A DNA stretch of 64,000 nucleotides from Tatumella citrea (GCF_002163585.1 NZ_CP015579.1:2914001-2978000); one strand, 5' to 3'; positions 9,845 to 20,733 are shown, counted from the first letter of the stretch. Made by a program: numbers and translations. Notes: generated by a model not told the origin, from the sequence alone.

Positions 9845-10639
9845 TCAGTGCCCTAAAGCATGCAGAATCGCCTGACCATGACTATCCCATAAAAGTTTCA
9901 GACTCATCACCAGTGAAACGGTGACTACCATCGGCCGAATCAGCTGCTGGCCACGGGTCAGTACCAGTCGCGCTCCCAGCCGTGCTCCGCAAAAAGCACC
10001 CAGCAACATGACAGCACCCAGTCCCCAGATAATTTTTCCGCCAAACATAAAAAACAGCAGACTGGCGAAGTTAGAGGTAAAATTCAGCAGCTTGGCATGT
10101 GCGGTAGCTTTCGCCAGATTAAAGCCACTCAGAGTGACAAAAGCCAGCGCATAAAACGAGCCAGCGCCCGGACCGAAAAATCCGTCATAGAAGCCGACAC
10201 ATCCGCCACCAACCAACGCAAATCCCAGACCAGTCAGCCTTGAAGAGCGATCTGCTTCGCCTAATTTTGGCATCAGCAAAAACCATAACCCGGTTCCGAT
10301 CATCAGTATTGGTAACAGCTGGCGTAACAAATCAGCACGTAAATGCTGAATGACTGTGGCACCAATCATTGCCCCGATAAAGGTCATGACAATATTCAAA
10401 CGCTGGTCTGACAGCCTGATAGCTCCCCGGCGAATAAAATAGAGGCTGGCTGAAAAAGAGCCCCCTACCGACTGAAGCTTATTGGTCGCCAGAGCATTGG
10501 CCGGTGAAAGCCCGGCGGCCAACAGTGCCGGTACCGTTAATAACCCACCGCCTCCGGCAATCGAATCTATAAATGCCGCGGCAACTGCCACCAGAAATAA
10601 CAGAGCAACCGTCCCGGGTGAGACCAAAAACCACTCCAT
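9845..10639 (-). CDS. yfcA: TauE/SafE-family membrane transporter YfcA
   Basis: 264 residues with seven to eight hydrophobic segments, a TauE/SafE (sulfite/organosulfonate exporter-like) permease. Glycine-rich signature stretches are visible at the N-terminus (DSIAGGGGLLTVPALLAAG) and mid-protein (VGFYDGFFGPGAGSF). It lies between mepA and epmC as in E. coli. The substrate of YfcA is not known with certainty. Confidence 0.93.
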   Translation of the reverse strand: MEWFLVSPGTVALLFLVAVAAAFIDSIAGGGGLLTVPALLAAGLSPANALATNKLQSVGGSFSASLYFIRRGAIRLSDQRLNIVMTFIGAMIGATVIQHLRADLLRQLLPILMIGTGLWFLLMPKLGEADRSSRLTGLGFALVGGGCVGFYDGFFGPGAGSFYALAFVTLSGFNLAKATAHAKLLNFTSNFASLLFFMFGGKIIWGLGAVMLLGAFCGARLGARLVLTRGQQLIRPMVVTVSLVMSLKLLWDSHGQAILHALGH

Positions 10640-10647
10640 AGTGTTCC

Positions 10648-11472
10648 TTACAATAAATGTTTATCGAGCAATGCCTGACAGGAAGGAGGTAACGGCGGAG
10701 GTGTCCGTTTTACCGGAGCGCCACTGCCAGGTTTCGCCGGCTGGAACCAGCTTTGTAGCTCAGCACCACATCCGTCACCAGGCGGTGGTGGTGGCTGGTC
10801 CTGGCACTCAGAGCTACCAGGCGGGCAACGCAACCGGACATGCATATGCGCACGGTGAGCAAACCACGGGCGAACTTTGTTTAGCCAGTTGCGATCATTA
10901 CCAGCCTGCAGACAAAGCTGCTGCTTTATCGCCGGATTAACAAAAATACGCGTAACCTGCGGATCTTCTGCCGCCAGTTTAATCATTTGCGCCACCGCAG
11001 GAGTCCAGTGCCGGACGACCACCTGTTTACCGTCGGCAGACACTAAATCCAGAGGCTGAGGATGCAAAAGCTGTTGTGCTGTCCAGCGTGACTTAGGGAG
11101 TTGCAGCCAGATATCCACATCCAGACCGGTCTGATGGCTGGCATGGCCGCCACTGAAACGTCCACCCGCCGCCATCCCCATATCGCCGATCAGTACCTCA
11201 CCCAGTCGCTGTTGAGCAACCCTGGCACTAAAGCGCTGAATAAACTGGATCAGTTCCGGATGACCAAAATAACGCCGCTGGTCCTGACGCATCACCTGAT
11301 AATTATCAGCATTCAAAGGCAGGCTTTGAGCACCAATAATACAACCGTTAGCAAAACTACCAATGGATTGTGGCGGGCCACTGACCGGTTTCTGGATTTG
11401 CTGCCATGGCGTTGCCGCCATAGCACCGGCATTCAGCAGCAACATCAAAACCGCAAGCGCAATTTTTTTCAT
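10648..11472 (-). CDS. mepA: Penicillin-insensitive murein endopeptidase MepA
   Basis: 274 residues from the ATG at 11472. An upstream in-frame start would add a non-signal-like extension. Residues 1-19 form a Sec signal peptide ([19 protein letters not shown], then ATPW), so it acts in the periplasm, cutting D-Ala-mDAP crosslinks. Metal and active-site features of the LAS fold are visible: [19 protein letters not shown] and [12 protein letters not shown]. Paired Cys residues near the C-terminus ([17 protein letters not shown]) fit periplasmic disulfides. Its start is 4 bases past the aroC stop, so the two are likely co-transcribed. Confidence 0.95.
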   Translation of the reverse strand: MKKIALAVLMLLLNAGAMAATPWQQIQKPVSGPPQSIGSFANGCIIGAQSLPLNADNYQVMRQDQRRYFGHPELIQFIQRFSARVAQQRLGEVLIGDMGMAAGGRFSGGHASHQTGLDVDIWLQLPKSRWTAQQLLHPQPLDLVSADGKQVVVRHWTPAVAQMIKLAAEDPQVTRIFVNPAIKQQLCLQAGNDRNWLNKVRPWFAHRAHMHVRLRCPPGSSECQDQPPPPPGDGCGAELQSWFQPAKPGSGAPVKRTPPPLPPSCQALLDKHLL

Positions 11473-11476
11473 CGTT

Positions 11477-12562
11477 TTACCAGCGAGGTACACTGCTCTG
11501 CACATCGGCGCACTGAGCACGATGACGCAGCAGGTGGTCCATCAAAGTAATTGCCATCATTGCTTCCGCAATCGGCACCGCACGGATCCCCACACAAGGG
11601 TCATGACGCCCTTTGGTGATCATTTCTACTTCTTCACCATCACGGTTGATGGTATTACCGGGAACCGTAATGCTGGACGTTGGTTTTAGTGCCAGCGTCG
11701 CCAGAATCGCCTGACCACTACTGATACCACCCAGAATGCCACCGGCATGGTTACTCTGGAAACCATCACGGCGAATTTCGTCACGATGCTGGCTGCCACG
11801 CTGGCTGACCACCGCGAAACCATCACCAATCTCCACACCTTTCACGGCATTGATGCTCATCAGAGCATGTGCCAGATCAGCATCCAGACGATCAAACACA
11901 GGCTCACCCAGTCCCGGAGGAACACCTTCCGCGACGACACTGACTTTAGCGCCAATCGAGTCGCCTTCTTTTTTCAGGCCACGCAACAACTCATCCAGTG
12001 CATCCAGTACCGTTTCATCTGCAGAGAAGAATGGATTTTGCTCTACCTGCTGCCAGTCACGTAATTCACAACGGACATCACCCATCTGTGCCAGATAGCC
12101 ACGAACCACAATGCCATGTGTCTGTTGCAGATATTTTTTTGCAATCGCACCTGCCGCAACACGCATTGCAGTTTCCCGGGCAGAAGAGCGCCCGCCGCCA
12201 CGGTAATCGCGCAGGCCATACTTTTGCTCATAGGTGTAGTCGGCATGTCCCGGACGGAACAGATCTTTGATGGCGCTGTAATCCTGGGAACGTTGATCGG
12301 TATTTTCGATCAACAGCCCGATAGAGGTTCCGGTGGTGACTCCCTCAAAAACACCTGACAGGATCCGTACCTGATCTGGTTCACGTCTCTGAGTGGTATA
12401 ACGCGAAGTCCCGGGACGACGGCGGTCGAGATCATGCTGAATATCTGCTTCGGTAAGCGGGATCCCTGGCGGGACACCATCTACGATACATCCCAGGGCA
12501 ATTCCATGCGATTCACCAAAAGTGGTGACTCTGAAAAGCTGTCCAATACTGTTTCCGGCCAT
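11477..12562 (-). CDS. aroC: Chorismate synthase
   Basis: 361 residues, the normal length. It converts 5-enolpyruvylshikimate-3-phosphate to chorismate using reduced FMN, the last step of the shikimate pathway. Signature stretches are present: FGESHG at residues 15-20, the Arg-rich [17 protein letters not shown], and [22 protein letters not shown]. It is flanked by prmB upstream and mepA downstream on the same strand, the standard enterobacterial arrangement. Confidence 0.98.
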   Translation of the reverse strand: MAGNSIGQLFRVTTFGESHGIALGCIVDGVPPGIPLTEADIQHDLDRRRPGTSRYTTQRREPDQVRILSGVFEGVTTGTSIGLLIENTDQRSQDYSAIKDLFRPGHADYTYEQKYGLRDYRGGGRSSARETAMRVAAGAIAKKYLQQTHGIVVRGYLAQMGDVRCELRDWQQVEQNPFFSADETVLDALDELLRGLKKEGDSIGAKVSVVAEGVPPGLGEPVFDRLDADLAHALMSINAVKGVEIGDGFAVVSQRGSQHRDEIRRDGFQSNHAGGILGGISSGQAILATLALKPTSSITVPGNTINRDGEEVEMITKGRHDPCVGIRAVPIAEAMMAITLMDHLLRHRAQCADVQSSVPRW

Positions 12563-12616
12563 GGTAGTTCCTCAATTCTGCAACACAAACCGGCAGGCCA
12601 CCGGCTCATCCTGAAA

Positions 12617-13549
12617 TTAAAACTGGTACTGTCTGAAGTAAGGCATTGCCTCGATCAGTTGCTGGCGATCCAACATAAACACCCCGTCGCCACCATTCTC
12701 AAACTCGAGCCAGGTAAAAGGCACTTCAGGATACTGCTCAATCATATGCACCATGCTGTTACCGACTTCACAAATCAGCACGCCGTCATCGGTCAGGAAA
12801 TCTGCGGCATTCGCCAGTATCCGCTGCACCAGCACCAGGCCATCACTGCCGGCTGCCAGTCCTAATTCAGGCTCATGGCGATACTCATCCGGTAAATCAT
12901 CCATATCTTCAGCATCAACGTACGGCGGATTGGTCACGATTAAATCATATTTAATCGCAGCTAAATCACGGAACAGATCAGAGCGCAGAGGAGTGACCTG
13001 ATGCATCAAACCGTGCGCTTCAATGTTCTGTTCAGTCACGGCCAGAGCATCAGCCGAAATATCCACAGCGTCCACTTCTGCTTCCGGGAATTCATAGGCG
13101 CAGGCAATGGCGATACAACCACTGCCGGTACACATATCGAGAATGCGTTCAGGCTGGGTATTAATCAGCCCCGTAAAACGATGATTAATCAGCTCACCGA
13201 TTGGCGAACGCGGAACCAGCACACGCTCATCCACATAAAATTCATGCCCGCAAAACCAGGCTTTATGAGTGAGGTAGGCGACCGGCACCCGATCGTTAAC
13301 ACGGCGGATCACCCGCTCAACAATACGCTTTTTCTCACTGCTGGTCAGACGCGCAGTATACATATCTTCCGGAATTTCCGGTGGCAGATAGAGGGTCGGC
13401 AAAACCAGCTGAACAGCTTCGTCCCAGGGATTGTCTGTGCCGTGCCCGTACCAGATATCAGCCGCTGAAAAGCGGCTTACTGCCCAGCGCAGCATATCCT
13501 GAATGGTGTGCAGTTCGTTCACTGCCTCATCGACGAAAATTTTGTCCAC
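12617..13549 (-). CDS. prmB: 50S ribosomal protein L3 glutamine methyltransferase PrmB
   Basis: 310 residues. A class I SAM methyltransferase with the binding motif [16 protein letters not shown] (residues 136-151) and the catalytic NPPY tetrad at 207-210, specific for side-chain amide nitrogen. PrmB methylates Gln150 of ribosomal protein L3; the paralogue PrmC acts on release factors. The N-terminal helical region ([16 protein letters not shown]) and location next to aroC and divergent smrB favour PrmB. Confidence 0.96.
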   Translation of the reverse strand: MDKIFVDEAVNELHTIQDMLRWAVSRFSAADIWYGHGTDNPWDEAVQLVLPTLYLPPEIPEDMYTARLTSSEKKRIVERVIRRVNDRVPVAYLTHKAWFCGHEFYVDERVLVPRSPIGELINHRFTGLINTQPERILDMCTGSGCIAIACAYEFPEAEVDAVDISADALAVTEQNIEAHGLMHQVTPLRSDLFRDLAAIKYDLIVTNPPYVDAEDMDDLPDEYRHEPELGLAAGSDGLVLVQRILANAADFLTDDGVLICEVGNSMVHMIEQYPEVPFTWLEFENGGDGVFMLDRQQLIEAMPYFRQYQF

Positions 13550-13820
13550 ATTGCCCTCCGGGGGCGATAACCAAAAACTGGCGATAGTTTGCCATGAAGT
13601 GACTCAGAATTCAGCGTCCTGATGATAAAAAGCCGGCTTTTATCTGTTATCCTGAAGCGACGTCACCAAAGCGACAAAAATGAGTTTGTTGACAGATGTG
13701 TACACTGACCGGTCGCGGCTGATAACCAAAACGGTGAGTCACAGACAGGAATCGAATTTGCATTTTCAAAGGAAGCAGGGAAAATAGCCCTTTATCCGCC
13801 CTGACAGGAACAGTGGTCAT

Positions 13821-14369
13821 ATGAATTCAAAAAAAACACCTCATGAAGACCAGGCATTGTTCCGGCAACTGATGTCAGATACCCGACGCCTGAAACAGGA
13901 TACTGTGCTGCATACCCCGTTGCGGACCTCAGGGCGTAATATTCCGGAAAAACGTGCACTGTCTGAACAGGCAGATAACAGCCACTATTTTTCTGATGAA
14001 TTTCAGCCATTGCTTGCTGAGGAAGGGCCGGTCCGCTATGTGCGGGCTGATGTCAGTCATTATGAACTGAAGAAACTGCGTCGCGGGGATTATACGCCGG
14101 AAATATTTCTCGACCTTCACGGTCTGACACAGCAACAGGCAAAACAGGAACTGGGGGCATTACTGGCGGCATGTCGCAGGGAGCATCTGTTTTGCGCCAG
14201 TGTCATGCACGGACATGGTAAGCACATTCTGAAGCAACAGACACCTTTATGGCTGGCTCAGCACCCGTATGTGATGGCCTTTCATCAGGCCCCACGGCTG
14301 TTTGGAGGCGATGCTGCATTACTGGTGTTGATTGAAACAGAAGAGTGGCAACCTCCGGAATTACTCTGA
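13821..14369 (+). CDS. smrB: Smr-domain ribosome rescue endonuclease SmrB
   Basis: 182 residues, full length. An N-terminal helical extension (residues 1-90) precedes the Smr domain with LDLHG at 97-101, VMHGHGKH at 128-135 and the C-terminal [13 protein letters not shown]. SmrB is recruited to collided ribosomes and cleaves the mRNA between them. It is divergent from prmB as in E. coli. The stop codon is part of a perfect 12-bp hairpin. The 271-base upstream region contains a near-palindrome around AAAAGCCGGCTTTT at 13628-13641. Confidence 0.95.
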   Translation: MNSKKTPHEDQALFRQLMSDTRRLKQDTVLHTPLRTSGRNIPEKRALSEQADNSHYFSDEFQPLLAEEGPVRYVRADVSHYELKKLRRGDYTPEIFLDLHGLTQQQAKQELGALLAACRREHLFCASVMHGHGKHILKQQTPLWLAQHPYVMAFHQAPRLFGGDAALLVLIETEEWQPPELL

Positions 14370-14392
14370 CCCGGGGGCCTGCCCCCGGGTCA
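14367..14392. terminator. Perfect hairpin at smrB stop codon
   Basis: Stem TGACCCGGGGGC/GCCCCCGGGTCA (12 bp, CT loop) begins at the smrB TGA and ends 8 bases before the convergent sixA stop. There is no T-run, so termination may depend on Rho or the structure may protect the two convergent 3' ends. Confidence 0.55.
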
Positions 14393-14399
14393 GTACCGG

Positions 14400-14882
14400 T
14401 TACATTGCTTTATCAAGCCTTGAAGGGCTAACCTGCCAGAGCAGTTCTCCCTGCCCGCTATTCTCGTCATAGCTGACACAGGCTATACCGGAGGTGGCGA
14501 ACATCGGTGGCGCTTCCTGTGGACAGAGCGCTGACACCAGATAGCCAACTAACGGAAGGTGAGAAACGACTAACACCGAGCTTACGCCCTGCTTCGCCAG
14601 AACTTCAAGATAACTGGCAACACTAGCCGCATCCCCTGAAGGAGTCAGCTCAGGTAATACTTCAAACTCTTTCGGCAGCTGCATACAGCCCCGGACTTCA
14701 GAAAGGGTCTGTTCAGCTCGCAGATAAGGGCTCACCAGCACACGTTCGATATCGACAGTTTGTTTACACAGCCAACTGGCCATTTGTCGAGACTCACTAC
14801 AACCACAATGAGTCAGAGGTCTGACCGAATCACTGTCCGCTTCGAGCGCCGCTTCACCGTGACGCATGATATAAACTTGCAT
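14400..14882 (-). CDS. sixA: Phosphohistidine phosphatase SixA
   Basis: 160 residues, a compact histidine-phosphatase-superfamily enzyme. The catalytic motif IMRHGEA places His8 as nucleophile, with the second His in VVSHLPLVGYL. In E. coli SixA removes phosphate from histidine phosphotransfer proteins (ArcB HPt domain, the nitrogen PTS protein NPr). It lies downstream of fadJ on the same strand with a 261-base gap, so it probably has its own promoter. Fimbrial genes found between smrB and sixA in E. coli are absent here. Confidence 0.95.
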   Translation of the reverse strand: MQVYIMRHGEAALEADSDSVRPLTHCGCSESRQMASWLCKQTVDIERVLVSPYLRAEQTLSEVRGCMQLPKEFEVLPELTPSGDAASVASYLEVLAKQGVSSVLVVSHLPLVGYLVSALCPQEAPPMFATSGIACVSYDENSGQGELLWQVSPSRLDKAM

Positions 14883-15143
14883 ATGGCACCGCTGTTAATT
14901 GAAAAAAGAACGGTTTCATTACCTGCAGTAAGCTGCAAAAAGCAATGAAGCAGGTGTTTTACCTAAAGCCTGTGCTACAGTCAACCAATTGTTTATTTAC
15001 TGAACAGTCTATCTCCCCTCACATTGACCCTGCGCAAATCCCGGGAACCCGCTGAATTCTACCTTAACTTCAGCTAACTGGCCGCCAGTTAAAATAGCAG
15101 CGACCCGCGCCAACTCTGCCATAGGATATTTGCATATCCGGTT

Positions 15144-17240
15144 TCACTCCGGTACTGGCCGGCAAGGCGTGAATCGTTCACCATACTGGCCGGCCGCCTG
15201 ATCCAGTTCCCTTAATATTTTTTCTTCACCCTGTTGCCGGATATAGTTGAACGGGCCGCCAAGGTATGGAGGGAAACCAATTCCAAATACGGCTCCGGCA
15301 TCTCCGTCTTCCTCACTGCGGATCACCTGTTCATCCAGGCAGCGCATAGCCTCATTAAGCATCATCAGTACGCAACGCCGGGCTATCTCTTCCGGAGCCA
15401 GCCGGGCATGAGGTTTCACCTGCAACAATGAATAAACAGCTGAATCAGCCTGAGACTTACGGGAGAAACGCGTTTTTTTTGCCGGATAGAGGTAAAAACC
15501 CTTACCGTTCTTGCGGCCTTTTCTCCCGTCATTAATCATCGCTGAAATTCGTTCAGGCGTTTGAAAACGCTCACCATACGCCTGATATAGTACCGGGGAT
15601 ATTTTAGCAGCCACATCAATTCCTACCTGATCCAGCAACTGAAACGGACCGAGAGGGAAGCCAAAATCCACCAGCGCCTGATCAATCACTTCAACCGGTT
15701 CACCTTCCAGCAGACAGTGCATTGCTTCGTTGAGATAAGGGGTCAGAATACGATTTACGTAGAATCCCGGGCGGTCTGCGACCACCAAGGGTATTTTTCC
15801 CTGCTGTCTGGCAAACGCCAGGGTGAGAGCCAGAGTTCGTTCAGAAGTTGCTGGTTGTGGGATAATCTCAGCCAGTGGCATCTTCTCTGCAGGGCTGAAG
15901 TAGTGGAGCCCGATAATATTCTCAGGTCGTTCTGCATTCAGGGCAATATCCTGCAGAGACAATGAAGAAGTATTGGAAGCAAATACCGTGGATGGCATAC
16001 AACGTTGTTCCGTTTCAGCTACCATCTGTTGCTTAGTCGCTAAATCCTCAAATACGGCTTCAATCACCAGGGGGCAGTGGCTCATTCCCCGCCATTCAGT
16101 ATCTCCGGTAATACGGGACATCTGCTTAGCCATTAGCGCCTTGCTCAAATGTTTGCGCTGAACTTTTTTCCTGAGAATTGCGGCACTGTAGTTGATGGCA
16201 TGCCGAACACCTTGTGGCGTGATATCTTTAATTCTTACCACCACTCCGGCGTTTAATGCACTAATGGCCGCAATCCCGCCTCCCATCAACCCACCGCCCA
16301 ATACTACGACACGGTTTACCGGAACGACTCCCGGAGGAAGTTCCTGCGCTTTCTTCAGGGCTGTGGATATAAAAAATAACCGGCGCAATGCGGCAGATTC
16401 CGGGGTCATCGCTAGTTCTGCAAAAAAGCGACTCTCCTGCTGATAATCCCCGGCTGAGGGCACAGTACGATGATGTTCCAGCAGAGAAAGTATCCGTTCA
16501 ACGGCCGGATAATGGCCACGACTTTTTTGCTCAACCTGCCGCCTGGCTATCCGGAAATAGATTTGTCGAATAGGGCCGACGGATAACAAACGCTGTCTGA
16601 AGTCCGGGCTACGGGGCGTCTTTTTCCCGCTAACTGCTTTTTGTCGGGCAATCTGTAACAACCCTTCAGGGCTGACAATTTCGTCCACCAGTCCTATCCG
16701 CAATGCCTGGCGAGGTCGGAGGGTTTTTCCGGTTAGAATCAGTGGCAGGGCCTCCGCCAGGCCAATCAACGCAGGCAAACGTTGTGTACCTCCGGATCCC
16801 GGTAACAGGCCTAACTGTACTTCCGGCAGTCCCAGTCGGGTTTTCTCATCATTGGTACAGATCCTGATATCGCAGGCCAGCGCAAATTCCAGCCCGCCCC
16901 CCAGGCAGGCGCCGTTGATCGCAGCGACAACCGTCACCGGCAATGCCGCAATATCAGCCATCAGCGACTGAGCTTGCTGTGAAATAAATTCAATTTCACC
17001 GGCACTCTGACAGTTATCAATCATCCGCAGATCAGCCCCGGCAATAAAACTGTCTTTCTTCCCGGAAATAAAGACTATTCCCGCTAACTGAGGGTCTTTA
17101 CGGGCAGCGTCAATTACCGTGCGTAGATGATCAACAAACTCCGCTTTCAGGGTATTCACTTTTTCCCCTGCCACATCCAGGGTAATCACGGCAACATGAT
17201 CATCGCCGATCGTCAGACGGAAAGCTGCTTCTGTCGTCAT
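15144..17240 (-). CDS. fadJ: Fatty acid oxidation complex alpha subunit FadJ
   Basis: 698 residues. The N-terminal enoyl-CoA hydratase domain (~1-190) shows SFIAGADLRMID and AINGACLGGGLEFALACD. The 3-hydroxyacyl-CoA dehydrogenase domain starts near residue 310 with VVLGGGLMGGGIAAISA and continues with NTSSLSLQDIA and GLHYFSPAEKMPL. It performs hydration, dehydrogenation and epimerisation in beta-oxidation together with FadI. Its ATG overlaps the fadI stop by one base (TAATG), so translation is probably coupled. Confidence 0.97.
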   Translation of the reverse strand: MTTEAAFRLTIGDDHVAVITLDVAGEKVNTLKAEFVDHLRTVIDAARKDPQLAGIVFISGKKDSFIAGADLRMIDNCQSAGEIEFISQQAQSLMADIAALPVTVVAAINGACLGGGLEFALACDIRICTNDEKTRLGLPEVQLGLLPGSGGTQRLPALIGLAEALPLILTGKTLRPRQALRIGLVDEIVSPEGLLQIARQKAVSGKKTPRSPDFRQRLLSVGPIRQIYFRIARRQVEQKSRGHYPAVERILSLLEHHRTVPSAGDYQQESRFFAELAMTPESAALRRLFFISTALKKAQELPPGVVPVNRVVVLGGGLMGGGIAAISALNAGVVVRIKDITPQGVRHAINYSAAILRKKVQRKHLSKALMAKQMSRITGDTEWRGMSHCPLVIEAVFEDLATKQQMVAETEQRCMPSTVFASNTSSLSLQDIALNAERPENIIGLHYFSPAEKMPLAEIIPQPATSERTLALTLAFARQQGKIPLVVADRPGFYVNRILTPYLNEAMHCLLEGEPVEVIDQALVDFGFPLGPFQLLDQVGIDVAAKISPVLYQAYGERFQTPERISAMINDGRKGRKNGKGFYLYPAKKTRFSRKSQADSAVYSLLQVKPHARLAPEEIARRCVLMMLNEAMRCLDEQVIRSEEDGDAGAVFGIGFPPYLGGPFNYIRQQGEEKILRELDQAAGQYGERFTPCRPVPE

Positions 17241-18550
17241 TATTCGACCTCCAGGACCATTGCCGCACCCAGACCACCTGCTGCACAGGCAGTCACCAGC
17301 CCCAGCCCACCACCACGGCGTTGCAGTTCGTTAAGCGTCTGGGTAATCATTCTTGCGCCGGTTGCCGCAAACGGATGACCATAGGCCAGCGATCCTCCCT
17401 GAACATTAAAGCGCTGCGGATCGATTTCGCCCAACGGTTGCATCCGTTTTAGCTTCTCGCTGGCAAACAGTGGATCACTAAACATCTTCTGATTCACCAA
17501 CACCTGGGCCGCAAAAGCCTCATGCATTTCGATCAGGGTTAAATCCTGTAGCGTAATGCCAGCCCGCTCCAGAGCCAGCGGCGATGCGAAGGCTGGCCCA
17601 AGCAGCATATCGTGCCACACATCAATGGCTGTGAACGCATAGCTCCGCAGGAACCCCAACGGCCTCAGCCCCAGATCCCGTGCCCGTGATTCAGTCATCA
17701 TGATCACCGCCGCAGCGCCATCGGTCAGAATACTGCTGTTTGCAGCAGTCACACTGCCGTTACGGCGATCAAACGCGGGTTTCAGGCGCTGATAATCTTC
17801 CGGAGAGCTGTCGGCACGAACGGTATTATCCCGGCTGACCGGGGCTGATTTTCCGGCCAGCCAGACGGTCATCACTTCCTTATCCAGCTGCCCGCTATCC
17901 CAGGCCTGTGCCGCCAGCTGGTGAGAATTTCTTGCATAATTGTCCTGCTCCAGCCGGCTGATATGGTAGCTCTTTGCCATCTGTTCTGCGGTATCTCCCA
18001 TCCGTAATCCGGTGGAATATTCAGCTACCGTAGGCTGTTGAGGCAGGAAATCTCGCAATCCCATCCCGGACAGGCAGGCCAGTTTCTGATACCAGCCTTT
18101 GGCTTTACTCATATCCAGCAAAGCCTTTGCCAGTGGTTTAGATACTCCAATGGGCAACACAGAGGATGAATCAGCCCCGCCAGCAATAGCTGCTTTACAG
18201 TGACCAGCCACCATATTCTCAGCCACACTGGCAACTGACTGCAGGCTGGTTGCACAGGCCCGGCTAACGCTGTAGGCATCTGTACGCGGCAGTAAACCAC
18301 TGCTGAGTACCACCTCACGGGCAATGTTGGGTGCTTCCGGCATTTGGATCACCTGACCAAATACCAGTAAGTCAATAATTTCGGGGGACAGCTCACTGCG
18401 AGCCATCAGTTCTGAAATTAAAATCCGGCCTAATTCCATCGCAGGCAACCCGTGAAAATCGGTCGCCTGACGGACAAACGGTGTGCGTAAACCATGAGTA
18501 AATACAATTCGTTCGCCCTGTCGCGTACGTAAAGGCTGGGATTTATTCAT
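17240..18550 (-). CDS. fadI: 3-ketoacyl-CoA thiolase FadI
   Basis: 436 residues, thiolase fold. The nucleophilic Cys99 lies in [11 protein letters not shown]. The C-terminal catalytic elements are [14 protein letters not shown] and [18 protein letters not shown]. It cleaves 3-ketoacyl-CoA as the beta subunit of the anaerobic-type complex with FadJ. It is first in the fadIJ operon, with a FadR-like site 37-53 bases upstream of its start. Confidence 0.97.
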   Translation of the reverse strand: MNKSQPLRTRQGERIVFTHGLRTPFVRQATDFHGLPAMELGRILISELMARSELSPEIIDLLVFGQVIQMPEAPNIAREVVLSSGLLPRTDAYSVSRACATSLQSVASVAENMVAGHCKAAIAGGADSSSVLPIGVSKPLAKALLDMSKAKGWYQKLACLSGMGLRDFLPQQPTVAEYSTGLRMGDTAEQMAKSYHISRLEQDNYARNSHQLAAQAWDSGQLDKEVMTVWLAGKSAPVSRDNTVRADSSPEDYQRLKPAFDRRNGSVTAANSSILTDGAAAVIMMTESRARDLGLRPLGFLRSYAFTAIDVWHDMLLGPAFASPLALERAGITLQDLTLIEMHEAFAAQVLVNQKMFSDPLFASEKLKRMQPLGEIDPQRFNVQGGSLAYGHPFAATGARMITQTLNELQRRGGGLGLVTACAAGGLGAAMVLEVE

Positions 18551-18586
18551 TCGGTTTCCTTGTGACTGCTTGTGGCTTGTCAGGGA

Positions 18587-18603
18587 AGAGGTCTGACCTG
18601 ATT
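18587..18603. promoter_or_regulatory. FadR operator upstream of fadIJ
   Basis: AGAGGTCTGACCTGATT closely follows the FadR consensus with the core GGTCTGACC. Its position just upstream of the fadI start codon is consistent with repression released by long-chain acyl-CoA. Confidence 0.8.
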
Positions 18604-18712
18604 GTCAGTGTTGCCCGGATGCGATTTTTACGCCAATAACGGTAACAAAAAATGAGAGAAGCAACACGAATTGAAGTAGCTGGTCATCGCCGATTAAACG
18701 GACTTTGTGCCG

Positions 18713-18740
18713 GAAATAAAAGAGCCGCGGCAGCGGCTCA
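18713..18740 (-). terminator. Rho-independent terminator of yfcZ
   Basis: On the minus strand a 7-bp stem GAGCCGC/GCGGCTC with a 4-base loop is followed by TTTTATTT, just after the yfcZ stop. Confidence 0.8.
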
Positions 18741-18748
18741 GGAAGGAC

Positions 18749-19048
18749 TTAACGCAGGCCCAACTGGAAAATCATACTTTCAGCCTGGCAGCTAAATATA
18801 AATTCAGCATCCAGCCGGACAGATTCTGCTTCATTACTAAAATTAGCCACAATTTCGCAAGGTGAAGATTCTACTGCGCGGGCTTTGGCAGTGAGTGTTG
18901 CCAGCGCAGACTCTGCCGCCGGGCGATCAACATAGCGGGCAGACCAGCTGGCAGTACAGTCACTGTTATCCATCACCGTTCCCACATCTACACAACAACA
19001 GGCCGCGGTTTCGTTGGCACTACATTTTTTAATTGCATCAGTCATCAT
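18749..19048 (-). CDS. yfcZ: YfcZ/YiiS family protein
   Basis: 99 residues (a second ATG lies one codon in). Small soluble protein rich in cysteine: ACCCVDVGTVMDNSDCTAS near the N-terminus, and the conserved C-terminal AESMIFQLGLR. This is the YfcZ/YiiS family pattern. Function is not established. It lies between fadI and fadL and is divergent from fadL, as in E. coli. Confidence 0.92.
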   Translation of the reverse strand: MMTDAIKKCSANETAACCCVDVGTVMDNSDCTASWSARYVDRPAAESALATLTAKARAVESSPCEIVANFSNEAESVRLDAEFIFSCQAESMIFQLGLR

Positions 19049-19275
19049 CTGCTCCGGTGCGGTTGTTAATTATTCAGTACAGTGTACGCCCCCGGTGAGG
19101 ACCGGCACCAGACTAAAGCGCCTTGCTTATCCGAAGAACGCGCAAAGCTTGATCCAACGCAACAACCCTTCCCCGCCTGTTTTTTTAGCCACCTTACTTT
19201 GGCATTTTTTGGATGATTTTTATTCATTTTTATGATCGATATAGAAATATTTGAATAACATTATTGCAACATAGT

Positions 19276-19317
19276 AACAGGTCGGACCTATACTCATCTG
19301 AACTGGTCAGAGTAGTT
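19276..19317. promoter_or_regulatory. Two tandem FadR operators upstream of fadL
   Basis: AACAGGTCGGACCTATA at 19276-19292 and AACTGGTCAGAGTAGTT at 19301-19317 both fit the FadR consensus and are spaced 25 bases apart. E. coli fadL likewise has two FadR sites. They lie 78-119 bases before the fadL ATG, within the 346-base yfcZ-fadL intergenic region; nothing else was recognised in that region. Confidence 0.8.
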
Positions 19318-19394
19318 GAGACTGAACCCTACACTGCAACATTTCCTGATAGCTCTGGTTGCAGAAAATACAAAAATAACATGAGGTTAAACTT

Positions 19395-20669
19395 ATGATG
19401 CATAAAAAGCAGTGGTTAAAAACCGCCGTGGCTATCGGGGTAACACTGGCGACCAGTCAGGCTCTGGCAGCCGGTTTCCAACTGAATGAATTTTCTGCAA
19501 TTGGGCTGGGTCGTTCCTATTCCGGCGAAGGCGCAATTGGCGACACTGCTGCCTCAGCCAGCCGTAACCCCGCCACTATGGCACTGTTTGACCGTCCTGC
19601 GTTCTCGGTTGGAGCAGTCTTTATTGATCCTGACGTAAATATCAGTGGTGCCAGCCCGTCGGGAGCCAGTCTGGATGCCAATAATATCGCTCCTACGGCC
19701 TGGGTGCCGGACATCCATTATATCCAGCCGCTGAATGATCAGTGGTGGGTTGGCGCTTCTGTTACCTCTAACTACGGGCTGGCGACCGAATATCCGAATG
19801 GTTATACGGCTGGTCCCTATGGTGGTAAAACCGATTTAACCACGGCTAACTTTAATCTGAGTACTGCCTGGAGGATGAACAGCCACCTGAGTTTCGGTGT
19901 CGGTTTTGATGCCATTTATGCCAGAGCTAAACTGGACCGTTATGCCGGGGAAAGCTTTGCGGCTTACGGTATCCCGGCGGATACCCAAATTTCTCATCTG
20001 AAGGGCAACAAGTGGGCTTACGGCTGGAATGCTGGCATTCTGTACGAGGTAGACCAGAACAATCGCTTTGGCTTTACTTACCGTTCCGAAGTCAAAGTGA
20101 AATTTAATGGCAACTACAGTAGTCAGTTGCCTTCAGCTTATAACGCGGTCTGGCAGCAAGCTGGTCTTTATGGCACCAATGGCAGTAGTATCCCGGGTGC
20201 GCTGACCCTTAATTTGCCGGAAATGTGGGAAGTCTCGGGCTGGCATAAAGTAGCACCGCGCTGGGCAGTGCACTACAGCATGGCTTACACCAGCTGGAGT
20301 CAGTTCCAGGAACTGAAAGGTACCGGGGATAACGGTCAGATTCTGATGCAGAAAGATGAAAAATTCCATGATGCCTATCGTCTGGCATTAGGTACCACCT
20401 ACTACTATGACGATAACTGGACCTTCCGCGCCGGTATTGCTTTTGATGACAGCCCGGTATCCGCCAATTACCGGAGTATTTCTATACCCGACCAGGACCG
20501 TGTCTGGCTGAGTGCCGGTGCCTCCTACGCCTTTACCCCAGATGCCTCTGTAGATGTCGGTGTCTCTTATATGCATGGCCAGCACGTGACTATTCACGAA
20601 GGCCCTTATACCTTTAACTCCGATGGTAAGGCCTGGTTGTACGGTGCCGGCTTTAACTACCGCTTCTGA
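19395..20669 (+). CDS. fadL: Long-chain fatty acid outer membrane transporter FadL
   Basis: 424 residues. The N-terminus is a signal peptide ending ...TSQALA with mature [22 protein letters not shown], the N-terminal hatch and NPA motif ([10 protein letters not shown]) of FadL porins. The chain ends in an aromatic outer-membrane beta-barrel signature ([10 protein letters not shown]). It takes up exogenous long-chain fatty acids across the outer membrane. Two adjacent ATG codons are possible, with ATGAGG upstream. It shares FadR control with fadIJ. Confidence 0.97.
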   Translation: MMHKKQWLKTAVAIGVTLATSQALAAGFQLNEFSAIGLGRSYSGEGAIGDTAASASRNPATMALFDRPAFSVGAVFIDPDVNISGASPSGASLDANNIAPTAWVPDIHYIQPLNDQWWVGASVTSNYGLATEYPNGYTAGPYGGKTDLTTANFNLSTAWRMNSHLSFGVGFDAIYARAKLDRYAGESFAAYGIPADTQISHLKGNKWAYGWNAGILYEVDQNNRFGFTYRSEVKVKFNGNYSSQLPSAYNAVWQQAGLYGTNGSSIPGALTLNLPEMWEVSGWHKVAPRWAVHYSMAYTSWSQFQELKGTGDNGQILMQKDEKFHDAYRLALGTTYYYDDNWTFRAGIAFDDSPVSANYRSISIPDQDRVWLSAGASYAFTPDASVDVGVSYMHGQHVTIHEGPYTFNSDGKAWLYGAGFNYRF

Positions 20670-20672
20670 GCA

Positions 20673-20703
20673 TAAAAAAACGGGCCGGATTTCTCCGGCC
20701 CGT
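20673..20703 (-). terminator. Terminator between fadL and mlaA
   Basis: A 10-bp stem ACGGGCCGGA/TCCGGCCCGT with a 4-base loop. On the minus strand it is followed by seven T, so it is mainly the terminator of mlaA; the same hairpin follows fadL without a good T-run. Confidence 0.85.
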
Positions 20704-20733
20704 CACATTGTCCACTATGGCAAAACTTCAACC

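Noticed and set aside
10482..10940. 152-codon plus-strand frame across yfcA and mepA
   Set aside because: Antisense to two well-supported genes and no family pattern.
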